Shown: piece by piece, positions 25,491 to 34,471 of the stretch | Numbering within the stretch: position 1 is the stretch's first letter | How the letters are laid out: every line of letters begins with the position of its first letter | NCBI GenBank assembly: GCA_900542145.1 | Contig: UQMF01000002.1 | Coordinates: 124,001-188,000 of the forward strand | DNA length: 64,000 nt | Source: an uncultured Oscillospiraceae bacterium | Lineage (GTDB): Bacteria > Bacillota > Clostridia > Oscillospirales > Ruminococcaceae | Reading direction: 5' to 3' | Program-made: the position numbers and the translations under genes | Notes under the pieces: generated by a model | What the model saw: the letters and a program-made list of their open reading frames with translations, nothing else | What the model was told of the DNA's origin: nothing | Database searches by the model: none

Positions 25491-26348
25491 TCAGATGGTT
25501 CCGGTGACGGTGAGTATGCCGACAGAGGGAGTTATCTCGACTGCGCCGTTGGTTTCGTTCCGGGAGTATTCCGCCGCCGGGACGGTTATTGTGCCAGCAG
25601 TGGTTGCAAATGCGCCGGTTTCCGCATTGTAGGTGTAGTCTCTGCCCAGCGTCAGCGGAGTGCCGTTGTACGCGGCAGTAAGACCGTTCAGCACCGGCGT
25701 GAAGATATCCTCGACGATTGCGCCGAGCGCCCCGTCCGCCGCTGAGTTTCCGGTATTCTGGATAACAAAGGTATAGGTCACCTGTCCGTTTGCGCTTACT
25801 GTTGACGGATTTATTGCCTTGCTTATCGACAACTGTGCGCCGGTTCTTGTGGTGACAGTTTCTTCGGCGGTGAGAGTCTCTGCGACACCGGGACCGGTGA
25901 GCGAAGCGGTGTTTGTTACCACAGCTCCGGCGTCAAGCGGTGCATAGATATTCGGCCGAGTTTCGTATATCAGTATCGCGTTGCCGCCAGCCGGGACGTT
26001 TATCCCGGTTATTGTGATGTCGTTTCCGGCGGTCACAGTAAGGGCAGGCTGCAACGCTCCGTTGACATAGTATCTCATGGAGCCTTCGATATACGTCAGG
26101 GGAATCAGCCGGGTCTGTTCGTTGTACTGGTAAGCGCCGAGGTTATCGGTCAGAGTCAGCCCGGTGTATGCCGTTTCACTGTTATTGGTGATTCCGATGA
26201 CGTAAGTTGTGTTCTCATCGGTGGAATATTCCTCGCGGACTGCTGTCTTTGTGATGTCCAGCGCCTGAACAAGATTTCCCACAACGATGTTGGAATTGGT
26301 CACCGTGTTATTATATCTCAGGGTAGCCTGATTAGTAAATTCTGCCAT
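25491..26348 (-). CDS. DUF11 repeat protein without signal peptide
   Basis: A 285-residue beta-rich protein with two DUF11-type (TIGR01451-like) Ig folds. The first includes LDITKTAVREEYSTDENTTYVIGITNNS and the second LSISKAINPSTVSANGQVTYTFVIQNTG. The opening MAEFTNQATLRYNNTVTNSN is typical of a group of short Firmicutes DUF11 proteins. No signal peptide, anchor or sortase motif is visible, so it is cytoplasmic or exported by an unusual route. The start is the ATG with AGGAGG, not the longer open frame. The leader contains a small CGGGA/TCCCG hairpin. The function is unknown. Confidence 0.82.
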   Translation of the reverse strand: MAEFTNQATLRYNNTVTNSNIVVGNLVQALDITKTAVREEYSTDENTTYVIGITNNSETAYTGLTLTDNLGAYQYNEQTRLIPLTYIEGSMRYYVNGALQPALTVTAGNDITITGINVPAGGNAILIYETRPNIYAPLDAGAVVTNTASLTGPGVAETLTAEETVTTRTGAQLSISKAINPSTVSANGQVTYTFVIQNTGNSAADGALGAIVEDIFTPVLNGLTAAYNGTPLTLGRDYTYNAETGAFATTAGTITVPAAEYSRNETNGAVEITPSVGILTVTGTI

Positions 26349-26593
26349 AAATGCCTCCTGTATTATTCTGAATTTTCGGGATTTTTCCTCCCGTTTATCA
26401 TATGAATTCCGGCATGTTATGGTGCCTGTAATTACCGCTTCTTTTTCGGTGCGGACTGCATAGAATAAGCCTGTACCGGCGTTTACTGATATGTAAAAAA
26501 AGCATGACGTTCCCACGCTGCTTTCACGCGGATTTCACATATGTACTGTATACTGTCCAAAGCCGCGAGGGAATATGCTTTTGGAGGAAAACT

Positions 26594-27754
26594 ATGACAA
26601 ACTATAAAACTGACTTTGAAGCTCTGAGAAAGCAGCTGTCTGCGAAGCCGGTGGATCCGGAAAAACTGATAACCCCGGATCCGACGCCGAACACCCAGCG
26701 CCTGTGGGAATACCTCAAAAGCTGCTACGGTAAGAAGTTCATCTCCGGTCAGCAGTATCTTTGGGAGGACGAGAAAGAGGATCTTGTTTATTGGAACACC
26801 ACAGGAAAGATCCCGGCGATACGCGGCTACGACTTCATGGGAATCAGCGGACTTGCCCGGGGATACGACCAGCTTGGCAGAGCGCTGGACTGGGCGCGCC
26901 GCACCGGAGGAATACTCACCATGTGCTGGCACTGGAACGCTCCGGACGACATGGAGGATATCGCGAAGGAATGCTCGTTCTATTACAAGACGACGAACTA
27001 CGACCACAAAACGGGATTTGACATAGTGCGCGCCATGCATGAGGGAACTCCGGAGCATGATTTCGTGATCTATGAGATAGACCTGGTGGCAAGCGCGCTT
27101 AAAATGTTCGAACAGGCGGATATCCCGGTGCTGTGGCGGCCGCTGCATGAAGCGGCAGGGAACTGGTTCTGGTGGGGAAACCGCGCCGAGGCAGGCAAAC
27201 AGGATCCCGAGAGCGTGGAGGCATACAAGAAGCTGTGGTACACTATCTTCGACAGATTCATGAACCTGCATAAGCTGCGGAATCTGATATGGGTGTGGAA
27301 CGGTCAGGCGCCGTTCATGGCGGTGGATCCGAACACTTTTGACATAGCCGGCGAGGATATCTATGATGAGATACCGAATCACGGCTCCCAGCTGGAGCGC
27401 TTCCGGGGCGTAAGCAGCTACACCCATGGCAAGATGATAACCCTGTCCGAGTGCGGAAGCATTCCGGAGCCGGACGAAATGCTGAGGGACGGCGCCACAT
27501 GGCTGTGGTGGCTGCCCTGGTGGGGAAGCTTCGTGTACGACACGGACGATAAGTGGCACGCTGTCCTGGACGATAACGGGATGCCGCGCCCCAATCCGAA
27601 GTACATGGACGAAGCGTTCATGAAGCGTATCTTTGCAGATCCCCGGGTGGTCACTCTGGAGGATCTGCCCTGGTACGATAAGCAAAAAAAGCCGCTGCCC
27701 TACGCTCTGCATCAGCGGCTGAGAAAGAAATATGGAAAGGAAACAGGAATATGA
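26594..27754 (+). CDS. Glycoside hydrolase family 26, beta-mannanase type
   Basis: A 386-residue retaining beta-mannanase-type enzyme with no signal peptide, so probably acting on imported manno-oligosaccharides. The GH26 landmarks are KKFISGQQYLW near the start, MCWHWNAP, the acid/base motif WRPLHEAAGNWFWWG (Glu about 186), LIWVWNGQ and the nucleophile segment MITLSECGSIPEPDEM (Glu about 286), then WLWWLPWWG. GGAGG precedes the ATG. The last four bases overlap the start of the DUF4358 lipoprotein gene (ATGA), so they are cotranslated. Confidence 0.93.
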   Translation: MTNYKTDFEALRKQLSAKPVDPEKLITPDPTPNTQRLWEYLKSCYGKKFISGQQYLWEDEKEDLVYWNTTGKIPAIRGYDFMGISGLARGYDQLGRALDWARRTGGILTMCWHWNAPDDMEDIAKECSFYYKTTNYDHKTGFDIVRAMHEGTPEHDFVIYEIDLVASALKMFEQADIPVLWRPLHEAAGNWFWWGNRAEAGKQDPESVEAYKKLWYTIFDRFMNLHKLRNLIWVWNGQAPFMAVDPNTFDIAGEDIYDEIPNHGSQLERFRGVSSYTHGKMITLSECGSIPEPDEMLRDGATWLWWLPWWGSFVYDTDDKWHAVLDDNGMPRPNPKYMDEAFMKRIFADPRVVTLEDLPWYDKQKKPLPYALHQRLRKKYGKETGI

Positions 27755-28455
27755 AAAAGTTTTTAGCAACAATGGCTGCCCTGGCAGTTGTAACAGCGGC
27801 TTTCACAGGCTGCTCCAACAATAACACGGATTCCAACAGCTCTGCGGCGAACAGCAGTTCTGCGGCGGAGAGCGGCGCGGCTTCCGATAGCAGCGCTGTA
27901 GATTCTGCTCCGGAAACAGTACGCACCGCGAAGGATATCACAAATGCAGTGTTTGAGAGCGTTGACTGGGTGTCCTCTGAGGAGATCACTGACGCTGAGC
28001 TTGCAGATACCATGATAGGACTGGATCTCAGTCTGGTGGAGGACTACTCGATATTTGTTCCGATGATGAGCGTTCATCTTGACGAACTCGTTGTCGTTAA
28101 GCCCAAGGCAGGCAGCGAATCCAAGGTGGAGGAGCAGCTTTCCGCTCACCTCGACTATATCAAGGACGGCGCGGCGTTCTATCCTGAACAGGAGATCGCG
28201 GCGGCTGGTGCAGTTATGGGAAAGACAGACGATGGATTCTACTATGTGGTTGTACACCAGGTAGGTTCTGAAATCGCAGAAGTGATCAAGAACTACAAGC
28301 CCGGCGATGAGATCACCAAGATCGATGTTCCGGAGATTGACGGCGATGGCGTTACCGTCGTTCCTACGGACGAGTTAAACGGCGACGCAGACAACAATGC
28401 TCCTGCCGTAATGCCCGGAGATACTCCGGTTGATGATGGAGTAGCTGTATCCTGA
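27751..28455 (+). CDS. DUF4358 lipoprotein
   Basis: A 234-residue predicted lipoprotein. The signal peptide MKKFLATMAALAVVTAAFTGC ends at a lipobox Cys at residue 21, followed by a Ser/Asn/Ala-rich linker (22-50). A DUF4358-type domain (about 55-195) carries the typical VHLDELVVVKPKAG and a long C-terminal helix pattern. An acidic, Pro-rich tail ends the protein. It would sit on the outer face of the membrane. The role is unknown. It overlaps the GH26 stop by four bases and is closed by a strong terminator. Confidence 0.85.
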   Translation: MKKFLATMAALAVVTAAFTGCSNNNTDSNSSAANSSSAAESGAASDSSAVDSAPETVRTAKDITNAVFESVDWVSSEEITDAELADTMIGLDLSLVEDYSIFVPMMSVHLDELVVVKPKAGSESKVEEQLSAHLDYIKDGAAFYPEQEIAAAGAVMGKTDDGFYYVVVHQVGSEIAEVIKNYKPGDEITKIDVPEIDGDGVTVVPTDELNGDADNNAPAVMPGDTPVDDGVAVS

Positions 28456-28471
28456 TAAAATCCGATATGCG

Positions 28472-28501
28472 AACTCCCACCTTTGCTGGTGGGAGTTTTT
28501 T
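28472..28501 (+). terminator. Terminator after DUF4358 gene
   Basis: A perfect 10-bp stem AACTCCCACC/GGTGGGAGTT (28472-28481 and 28488-28497) is followed by a T-run to 28501. Confidence 0.95.
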
Positions 28502-28730
28502 GCTGGTGTTGTGAAATCTGTGAAAACCTCCTGCGTGAAGAATACCAGTTTTGCCGGAGCAACTGCGCACAGTGTTGAGGACTGCCAAAATGACCATACC
28601 CGCCGCCGGAATCCGTGGCGGATTTTACAAAGGTAATGCGGCTGGTATTATATTTTGTGCCGATTCTGACACTGGAAATATATTCAGTTCTGTAGTAGAA
28701 TATAAGCAAATAAAAATGGAGGCAGCCATT
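28502..28730 (+). other. Unexplained leader region upstream of the ECF S-component gene
   Basis: This non-coding stretch contains small potential hairpins, such as ACTG-CGCA-CAGT near 28563 and CCGCC/GGCGG around 28605-28623, the latter followed by ATTTT as in an attenuator. I could not match it to any riboswitch consensus I know (TPP, FMN, cobalamin, THF, preQ1). No convincing sigma-A promoter was found in it. Confidence 0.4.
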
Positions 28731-29288
28731 ATGGAACTGAACAAAAAGAACACAAAGGACAGACTTCTCAAGATATGCGTTGCGGCGATGTTCACCGCAC
28801 TGATATGCGTAGCGACTATGATCATACAGATTCCGTCGCCGCTGAACGGATTCGTGAATTTCGGTGATTGCTTCATTCTTATTGCGGCGTGGGTACTCGG
28901 TCCGTGGTACGGATTTGCCGCAGGTGGAATCGGCTCCGCGCTCGCTGACCTTTTCAGCGGATATATGCACTATGTTCCCGGAACTTTCGTGATCAAGGGA
29001 CTCATCGCGGTTGCGGCGGCTCTTATCTGCCGTGCGCTTCTCAAGAGATTCACCAAGTTCCCGATCGTGGCTTATGTAGCCGGCGCGCTCGTTGGCGAGA
29101 TCATCATGGTAGGCGGATATTACGTTTATGCGGCGCTTCTGCTCGGCAAGAGCTTTGAAGGCGCCCTTGCAAGCGTTCCCGGCAACCTTGTCCAGGGAGC
29201 TTTCGGTCTGGTGATCAGCGTTATCGTGATCAGGGTCATTGCCAGAACAAAGGTGCTCAATAAATTTGACGTGTACGCGGTGCAGTAA
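28731..29288 (+). CDS. ECF transporter S component (substrate-binding membrane subunit)
   Basis: A 185-residue membrane protein with about six helices, resembling the S subunit of energy-coupling-factor vitamin transporters. The segment GFVNFGDCFILIAAWVLGP followed by GIGSALADLFSGYMHYVPGTFVIKG is typical of a widespread S-component group. It needs the shared EcfT/EcfA module, which is not in this window. The substrate (a vitamin or precursor) is unknown. The ATG with GGAGG eight bases upstream is chosen. A start five codons earlier is possible. Confidence 0.8.
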   Translation: MELNKKNTKDRLLKICVAAMFTALICVATMIIQIPSPLNGFVNFGDCFILIAAWVLGPWYGFAAGGIGSALADLFSGYMHYVPGTFVIKGLIAVAAALICRALLKRFTKFPIVAYVAGALVGEIIMVGGYYVYAALLLGKSFEGALASVPGNLVQGAFGLVISVIVIRVIARTKVLNKFDVYAVQ

Positions 29289-29302
29289 CAGTTGAATGCG
29301 AT

Positions 29303-29334
29303 AAAAAGGCGGAAAGCAATTTTCGCCTTTTTGT
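29303..29334 (+). terminator. Terminator after ECF S-component gene
   Basis: AAAAAGGCG and CGCCTTTTT (29303-29311 and 29324-29332) form the stem. Confidence 0.85.
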
Positions 29335-29342
29335 GTTATCCC

Positions 29343-29371
29343 TTGACAAATCCTGCCGGAACCGCTAAAAT
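29343..29371 (+). promoter_or_regulatory. Promoter of the GH5 gene
   Basis: TTGACA (29343-29348), a 17-base spacer and TAAAAT (29366-29371). Confidence 0.8.
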
Positions 29372-29413
29372 AGTAATCAGGCACACTACCAATAATCTAT
29401 GAGAGGGATCTGT

Positions 29414-30622
29414 ATGAAGAAATGTATTTATGCACTGCTTATGAGCGCGGCGCTTGCCGCAGGGATTACCGGTTGTTCCGGGGATAACGGCTCCTCCGGG
29501 GCGCAGCCGCAGGAATCCGGGAGCGGCTCCTCGGTACCCACCGCGGAGGCGGAGCAGCCTGAGGAAAAGAAGAACGCGAAAGTCACCATCGAGGGCACGA
29601 AGTTCATGGTGGACGGTCAGGAGCTCTGGCTGAACGGCGTGAATACTCCCTGGCAGAGCTGGAACGACTTCTGCGGCAACATGGACGAAGCCGCATGGGA
29701 ATCCACCTTTGCGCTGCTCCAGCAGGATAACATCAATTGCACCCGTATCTGGATAAACTGCAACGGGACCAGCGTTGTCAGTCTTACCAGCGACGGCATG
29801 GTGGAGGAGGTCAACGAGGACCACTGGACTGACCTGGACAAGCTATTCGCCCTGGCGGAAAAGTACGAGGTTTATGTAATGCCCACGCTGCTTTCCTTCG
29901 ACCACTTCAAGGATAACAACACCGGCAAGCAGAAGTGGCGCGACCTGGTAATGTCCAGCGCTGGCTGCGATGATTACGCGGAGAAGTACTGCGCGGAGTT
30001 CGCGAAGCGCTACAAGGGCTGCGACTGGATAATGGGCGTTGACCTGATGAACGAGCCGGACTGGGTATACGAGAACGAGGAGTGTGGTAAGCTTCCCTGG
30101 GAGAATCTCACCTATCTGTTCGCAAAGTGCGCCCAGGCTATCCACGAGAACAGCGACATGCTGGTGACCGTGGGACTTGGAATGCCGAAGTACAACTCCG
30201 ACAAGTACAACGGCAACATGATCTCTGATGAGCGCCTGAAGGAGGCCGCTGGCAGCGACCAGGCGTACCTGGATTTCTACAGCCCACATTACTACAGCTG
30301 GGAGCGCTCATCCTTCGGATTCCCGTTCACCTCCACCCCGGAGGAATACGGACTTGGCACGGACAAGCCCTGCGTGATCGGTGAAACCTCCAACGACGAC
30401 AAGGCGTACAAGATGACCTGCGAGGAATTCTACCAGTCCGCGTATGAAAAGGGCTGGAATGGTGTGCTTGTCTGGATGGAATACCGTACAGACGGAAGCA
30501 GCGGCTGCGATGAACTCTGGTACAGATACGACCTGACCAAAGCGGCGACCAACGCAATGAACGAGCTTATTCCCGAGAAGATTCACCCCTGGAACAACGC
30601 GGAACAGTCCGAAGCAGCATAA
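29414..30622 (+). CDS. Glycoside hydrolase family 5 lipoprotein (mannanase/cellulase type)
   Basis: A 402-residue surface lipoprotein. The signal peptide ends with the lipobox AAGITGC (Cys about 22) and is followed by a Ser/Gly/Glu linker. The (beta/alpha)8 domain begins with FMVDGQELWLNGVNTPWQSW. It shows CTRIWINCNG, the acid/base motif GVDLMNEPDW (Glu about 214), the SPHYYSWE strand and the nucleophile VIGETSNDD (Glu about 324), then VLVWMEYRTDG. The opening and the NEPDW pattern favour beta-mannanase over cellulase, but this is not proven. As the only secreted glycanase here, it may produce oligosaccharides for the intracellular GH26 and GH2 enzymes. Confidence 0.9.
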   Translation: MKKCIYALLMSAALAAGITGCSGDNGSSGAQPQESGSGSSVPTAEAEQPEEKKNAKVTIEGTKFMVDGQELWLNGVNTPWQSWNDFCGNMDEAAWESTFALLQQDNINCTRIWINCNGTSVVSLTSDGMVEEVNEDHWTDLDKLFALAEKYEVYVMPTLLSFDHFKDNNTGKQKWRDLVMSSAGCDDYAEKYCAEFAKRYKGCDWIMGVDLMNEPDWVYENEECGKLPWENLTYLFAKCAQAIHENSDMLVTVGLGMPKYNSDKYNGNMISDERLKEAAGSDQAYLDFYSPHYYSWERSSFGFPFTSTPEEYGLGTDKPCVIGETSNDDKAYKMTCEEFYQSAYEKGWNGVLVWMEYRTDGSSGCDELWYRYDLTKAATNAMNELIPEKIHPWNNAEQSEAA

Positions 30623-30626
30623 GAAA

Positions 30627-30658
30627 AGCCCCTGCACGATAATGCAGGGGCTCGTTTT
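30627..30658. terminator. Bidirectional terminator between GH5 and phoR
   Basis: A perfect 10-bp stem AGCCCCTGCA/TGCAGGGGCT (30627-30636 and 30643-30652) is followed by CGTTTT. On the minus strand a TTTTC tract follows. Confidence 0.9.
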
Positions 30659-32345
30659 ATTTGGATTTGGGAAGCGTAAGCGTGAACGTCGTTCCGGTGC
30701 TCTCCGTGCTTTTGACGGTGATATTGCCGCCATGCAGCAGCACTCCGTGTTTGACGATGGAAAGACCCAGACCGGTGCCGCCGATCTTCCTGGAATGGCT
30801 CTTGTCCGCCCGGAAGAACCTCTCGAACACCCTGTCAATGCAGTCCGCCGGAATACCTATTCCGGTATCGGATACCGTGACGGTTATGTCGTGCTCTCCG
30901 TCAGCAACATTGATATCCGCCCTGCCGCCCTCGCGGTTGTATTTTACGGCGTTGTCCAGCAGGTTGTATACTATTTCCTCCAGAACCGAGCGTATTCCGG
31001 TCATTTCCGCGCGTTCGCCGGTCACATTTATTGTGACATGCTTGGATTCTGCGGCAGGTTTCAGCCGCTCGGAAGCAAGCTGTGCCAGAGTGAGTATATC
31101 CACGGTTTCCTCGTGGTCGGCGAAGGAGTTCTCGTCCAGCTGCGACAGCTTGATGATGTCCTCGATTAGGGTAATCATGCGACCTGCCTCGTCCCGGATA
31201 TTCTTTGCGAATCCTGGTATATCCGCCGTTTTCACGATACCGCCGACAAGCATATCGGAAATCCCGTAGATTGTCGTGAGGGGTGTTTTCAGCTCGTGTG
31301 AAACATTCGACGTGAATTCCCGGCGGAGTTCCTCGCGGCCCTCTTTCTCCGTGATGTCCAGGATAATTATTACCGCGCCGGTCACCTTGCCGTCAGTGAA
31401 CACCGGCGTTGCGATCACCTGGTATATCTTCTCGGAGATAGTCATGCTGACCTCGCAGCGTTCTCCTGCGAGCGCCTTTTCGACTGCATTGCGGAATCCC
31501 TCGCTGCGGTTCAGCACAAGCACGCTGTGGCTGTCGCCGGTGAAATCTGAGCCGAGTATATTAAGCGCGGATTTGTTGTAGGAGAGCACCTCCGTCCGGC
31601 TGTCGATGATGATGAATCCCTCGCTCATGTTCTCGGTGATGAGCGCGAATTCCGTGCGGCTGCGCGTGAGTTCCTCGATCTGTTTGTCGATCTCCCTGTT
31701 CTGCTCGGTGATACGGTGGAGCAGGGGAGCGATCTCGCCGTAGCTTTCGTTGATGTCGGGATTCCGCAGGTCAATGCTGTTTATCGGCTTGACAACAGCC
31801 CTTGCGACCAGCGCGGCAACTCCCAGGGAAAGCATGGCGGATATCAGGATAACCAGCAGGACTTCCCACCACATGCCGCCGACTCTCGCGAACACGGTGT
31901 CCATCGTGCCGGAAACCCGGACGATGCAGCCGAATCCGATGGTGCGCGCGCAGTAAACGGTCATTTCTGACAGGGTGTAACTCTCGCGTATTGCGGTGCC
32001 AGTACCGGACTGCTTCGCGGCAACGACCTCTTCGCGGTTGAGGTGGTTCTCCATTTCGGAGATATCCGCTTTGTTGTCATAAAGCACTGTGCCGTCGGCG
32101 CCGATATAGGTTATCCTGTTCTCAAAGGTGCTGTGGATATCCGCGCTGAGCTTTTGCAGGGATTCCACGTCCAGTTCCGGGGTGGTGTTATCCATTGTGG
32201 CAGCAAGCAGCATAGCCTGCTGTTCAAGCTGGCTTCTGAAAAGCTGCTGCTCTTTGTTGTAAGCAATCCCCAGTACCAGCGCCACGGAAGAGATTATTGC
32301 GATCAGCGACACCAGAAAAGCGCCGCCGAAAATTCGTTTAGTCAT
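30657..32345 (-). CDS. phoR: Phosphate-regulon sensor histidine kinase
   Basis: A 562-residue membrane kinase that phosphorylates the adjacent PhoB-type regulator under phosphate limitation. It has a first membrane helix (about 6-29), an outer domain, a second helix (about 160-183), a HAMP-like linker and a PAS domain (ENMSEGFIIIDSRTEVLSYN). The dimerisation/phospho-acceptor segment is FTSNVSHELKTPLTTIYGIS, and the ATPase domain shows NLLDNAVKYN, DTGIGIPADCIDRVFERFFR and GGTGLGLSIVKH. It is the last gene of the pst-pho operon, 24 bases after the regulator. The low-phosphate role is inferred from context. Confidence 0.93.
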   Translation of the reverse strand: MTKRIFGGAFLVSLIAIISSVALVLGIAYNKEQQLFRSQLEQQAMLLAATMDNTTPELDVESLQKLSADIHSTFENRITYIGADGTVLYDNKADISEMENHLNREEVVAAKQSGTGTAIRESYTLSEMTVYCARTIGFGCIVRVSGTMDTVFARVGGMWWEVLLVILISAMLSLGVAALVARAVVKPINSIDLRNPDINESYGEIAPLLHRITEQNREIDKQIEELTRSRTEFALITENMSEGFIIIDSRTEVLSYNKSALNILGSDFTGDSHSVLVLNRSEGFRNAVEKALAGERCEVSMTISEKIYQVIATPVFTDGKVTGAVIIILDITEKEGREELRREFTSNVSHELKTPLTTIYGISDMLVGGIVKTADIPGFAKNIRDEAGRMITLIEDIIKLSQLDENSFADHEETVDILTLAQLASERLKPAAESKHVTINVTGERAEMTGIRSVLEEIVYNLLDNAVKYNREGGRADINVADGEHDITVTVSDTGIGIPADCIDRVFERFFRADKSHSRKIGGTGLGLSIVKHGVLLHGGNITVKSTESTGTTFTLTLPKSK

Positions 32346-32369
32346 AGTCTGCCTTTCGTATCAGCTGAT

Positions 32370-33041
32370 TTATTCATCTGCAACTGCCTTATAGCCAATG
32401 CCGCGAACCGTTTCTATCATGCTGCCGCAATCCCCGAGCTTCAGGCGGAGCGTGCGGATATGAACGTCCACGGTGCGGCTCTCGCCGTCGAAGTCGTAGC
32501 CCCACACCTTGGAGATGAGCTTTTCCCTGGAGAGTACTGTGCCCATGTTGTCCAGAAGCGTGCAGAGCAATTCGAATTCCTTGAACGTCAGCTGGACTTC
32601 TTTGCCGTTAACCTGCACAATGTGTTTGGACGTATTGACATACAGCTTACCGACCGAGTATTCAGTTGTCGCAACGGTGTTGGTGCGGCGCAGGAGCGCT
32701 TTGATCCTGGAGATGAGTTCCATCGTGCCGAAGGGCTTTGCGAGGTAGTCGTCGGCGCCGCTGTCCAGACCTATCACCTTGTCGTATTCCGAGCCCTTGG
32801 CGGTGAGCATGATAACCGGCAGCCCGGAGTACTCGGGATTCGCCCGGATCTTTGACAGCACGGAAAGCCCGTCCTCCTCCGGGAGCATGATGTCCAGCAG
32901 GAGCATCGTGGGCTTTTCCTCCCGGAGCGCCTCCCAGAATTCGCTGGGGCGTTCGAAACCCTTGGCTTCAAGCCCGGTATTGTTCAGCGCGTAAAGTACG
33001 AAATTCCTTATATTTGCGTCGTCCTCAAGCATGTAGATCAT
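32370..33041 (-). CDS. phoB: OmpR/PhoB-family response regulator
   Basis: A 223-residue regulator with a receiver domain (1-115: acidic pair in MLEDD, phospho-acceptor Asp in LLLDIMLPEEDG, Thr in VIMLTAKG, Lys in YLAKPFG). The C-terminal winged helix (about 130-222) carries LTFKEFELLCTLLDN, SREKLISKVWGYDFDGESRTVDVHIRTLRLKL and VRGIGYK. The start ATG has AAGAGAG upstream. The upstream open extension is not credible. Located between phoU and phoR, it is expected to activate the operon through the Pho-box-like repeats at 37453-37492. Confidence 0.94.
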   Translation of the reverse strand: MIYMLEDDANIRNFVLYALNNTGLEAKGFERPSEFWEALREEKPTMLLLDIMLPEEDGLSVLSKIRANPEYSGLPVIMLTAKGSEYDKVIGLDSGADDYLAKPFGTMELISRIKALLRRTNTVATTEYSVGKLYVNTSKHIVQVNGKEVQLTFKEFELLCTLLDNMGTVLSREKLISKVWGYDFDGESRTVDVHIRTLRLKLGDCGSMIETVRGIGYKAVADE

Positions 33042-33066
33042 AATATAACTCTCTTTCTGTATGTGC

Positions 33067-33705
33067 TCATCGTTCTCCGGTGATGGAGTAGAGCACCCAT
33101 TCCGCAATATTGGTTGCATGGTCGGCAATACGTTCAAGGTATTTCGCCGCCATCAGCAGGTCCATAAAGTATTCCGCTTCCTCGGCGTCGCTTCTTACCA
33201 GCCTGATAAGCTCCTGCTTGACCTCAAGGAAGAGGGAATCCACCTTGTCGTCGGCGGAGATAGCCTGCTGTGCGAGCTTGATATCCTTCTTGACGAAGGA
33301 ATCCACGCTCATCGTCACCATGCTGATCGCCTCGTTTGCCATGTCGGAGATGTGCACCTTTCCTGTCAGGTCTGTGGAGTGCACAAACCCGGCTATTTCC
33401 GCGATATCCTGGGACTGATCGCCGATACGTTCCATGTCGGAGATCATCTTCAGCGCAGAGGAAACACAGCGCAGGTCCCGGGCGACAGGCTGCTGATGGA
33501 GCAGCAGCTTCATGCAGAGCGCTTCAATGTCATGCTCCATGTGGTCAGTTTCGACCTCGTTGTCGTTTACTTTTGTGATCATGTCCTCGGTCTTTTCGTT
33601 GAAAAGCGCCTTGGTGGCGCAGGCAATGCTTTCCTCGCAGAGCGCGCCCATCTTGATAAGCTCAACGTTCAGCTGCTCCAGCTGTTCGTCAAATCGGTTT
33701 CTCAT
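33067..33705 (-). CDS. phoU: Phosphate transport regulator PhoU
   Basis: A 212-residue all-helical protein with the two PhoU repeats, each a three-helix bundle carrying the metal-binding E/DxxxD pattern (KMISDMERIGDQSQDIAE and KYLERIADHATNIAEW). It links the Pst transporter to the PhoR kinase and dampens signalling when phosphate is plentiful. GGAGGG lies upstream of the ATG. It follows pstB with a 15-base gap. Confidence 0.96.
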   Translation of the reverse strand: MRNRFDEQLEQLNVELIKMGALCEESIACATKALFNEKTEDMITKVNDNEVETDHMEHDIEALCMKLLLHQQPVARDLRCVSSALKMISDMERIGDQSQDIAEIAGFVHSTDLTGKVHISDMANEAISMVTMSVDSFVKKDIKLAQQAISADDKVDSLFLEVKQELIRLVRSDAEEAEYFMDLLMAAKYLERIADHATNIAEWVLYSITGER

Positions 33706-33720
33706 AATATTACCCTCCAA

Positions 33721-34467
33721 TTATCCGAAGCGTCCGGTTATGTAGTCCTCAGTGCGCTGGTCCTGCGGATTCGAGAATATCTGGTCGGTGTCGGCGTATT
33801 CCACCACTTCGCCCAGCAGGAAGAACGCCGTTTTGTCGGATATTCTGGCTGCCTGCTGCATGTTATGAGTAACCATAACTATAGTATACTCCTTTTTCAG
33901 CTCAATTGCAAGGTCTTCTATCTTGGAAGTTGATATCGGGTCCAGTGCGGAGGTCGGTTCGTCCATAAGCAGGACTTCCGGATCCACGGCGAGCGCTCTT
34001 GCAATGCAGAGTCGCTGCTGCTGACCGCCGGAAAGCCCCAGGGCGGATTTCTTGAGCCTGTCCTTGAGTTCGTCCCATATTGCGGCGTCACGCAGGGATT
34101 TCTCCACGATATCGTCCAGCTTTACCTTGGAGTGAATCCCATGGGTGCGCGGACCGAATGCGATGTTGTCATATACACTCATCGGGAATGGATTCGGCTT
34201 CTGGAATACCATACCGACGCGCTTGCGCAGCAGGTTGACGTCCATCTTGCCGTAGATATCCTCGCCGTCCAAAAGAAATTCGCCAGTGATGCGGCAGCCC
34301 TCCACCAGGTCGTTCATACGGTTGAGGGACTTCAGCAGCGTGGATTTTCCGCAGCCGGAGGGTCCGATAAAAGCAGTTATCTTGTTCTCGGGTATTTCGA
34401 GGTTTATTCCCTTGAGCGCCTTGAAGTCGCCGTAGTACAGCTCGGCGTTTCTTATGTCGAATTTCAT
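33721..34467 (-). CDS. pstB: Phosphate ABC transporter ATP-binding protein
   Basis: A 248-residue ATPase powering phosphate import. Walker A is GPSGCGKST (about residues 35-43), the Q-loop lies in VFQKPNPFPMS, the ABC signature is LSGGQQQRLCIARAL, Walker B is VLLMDEPTSALDP, and the switch His lies in MVTHNMQQA. FQKPNPFPMSVYDNIAFGPR is diagnostic of PstB. It is four bases downstream of pstA. Confidence 0.97.
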   Translation of the reverse strand: MKFDIRNAELYYGDFKALKGINLEIPENKITAFIGPSGCGKSTLLKSLNRMNDLVEGCRITGEFLLDGEDIYGKMDVNLLRKRVGMVFQKPNPFPMSVYDNIAFGPRTHGIHSKVKLDDIVEKSLRDAAIWDELKDRLKKSALGLSGGQQQRLCIARALAVDPEVLLMDEPTSALDPISTSKIEDLAIELKKEYTIVMVTHNMQQAARISDKTAFFLLGEVVEYADTDQIFSNPQDQRTEDYITGRFG

Positions 34468-34471
34468 GGTT

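Noticed and set aside
28502..28730. Known riboswitch (TPP, cobalamin, FMN, THF or preQ1) upstream of the ECF S-component
   Set aside because: None of the conserved core sequences of these classes could be found, so no class is claimed.
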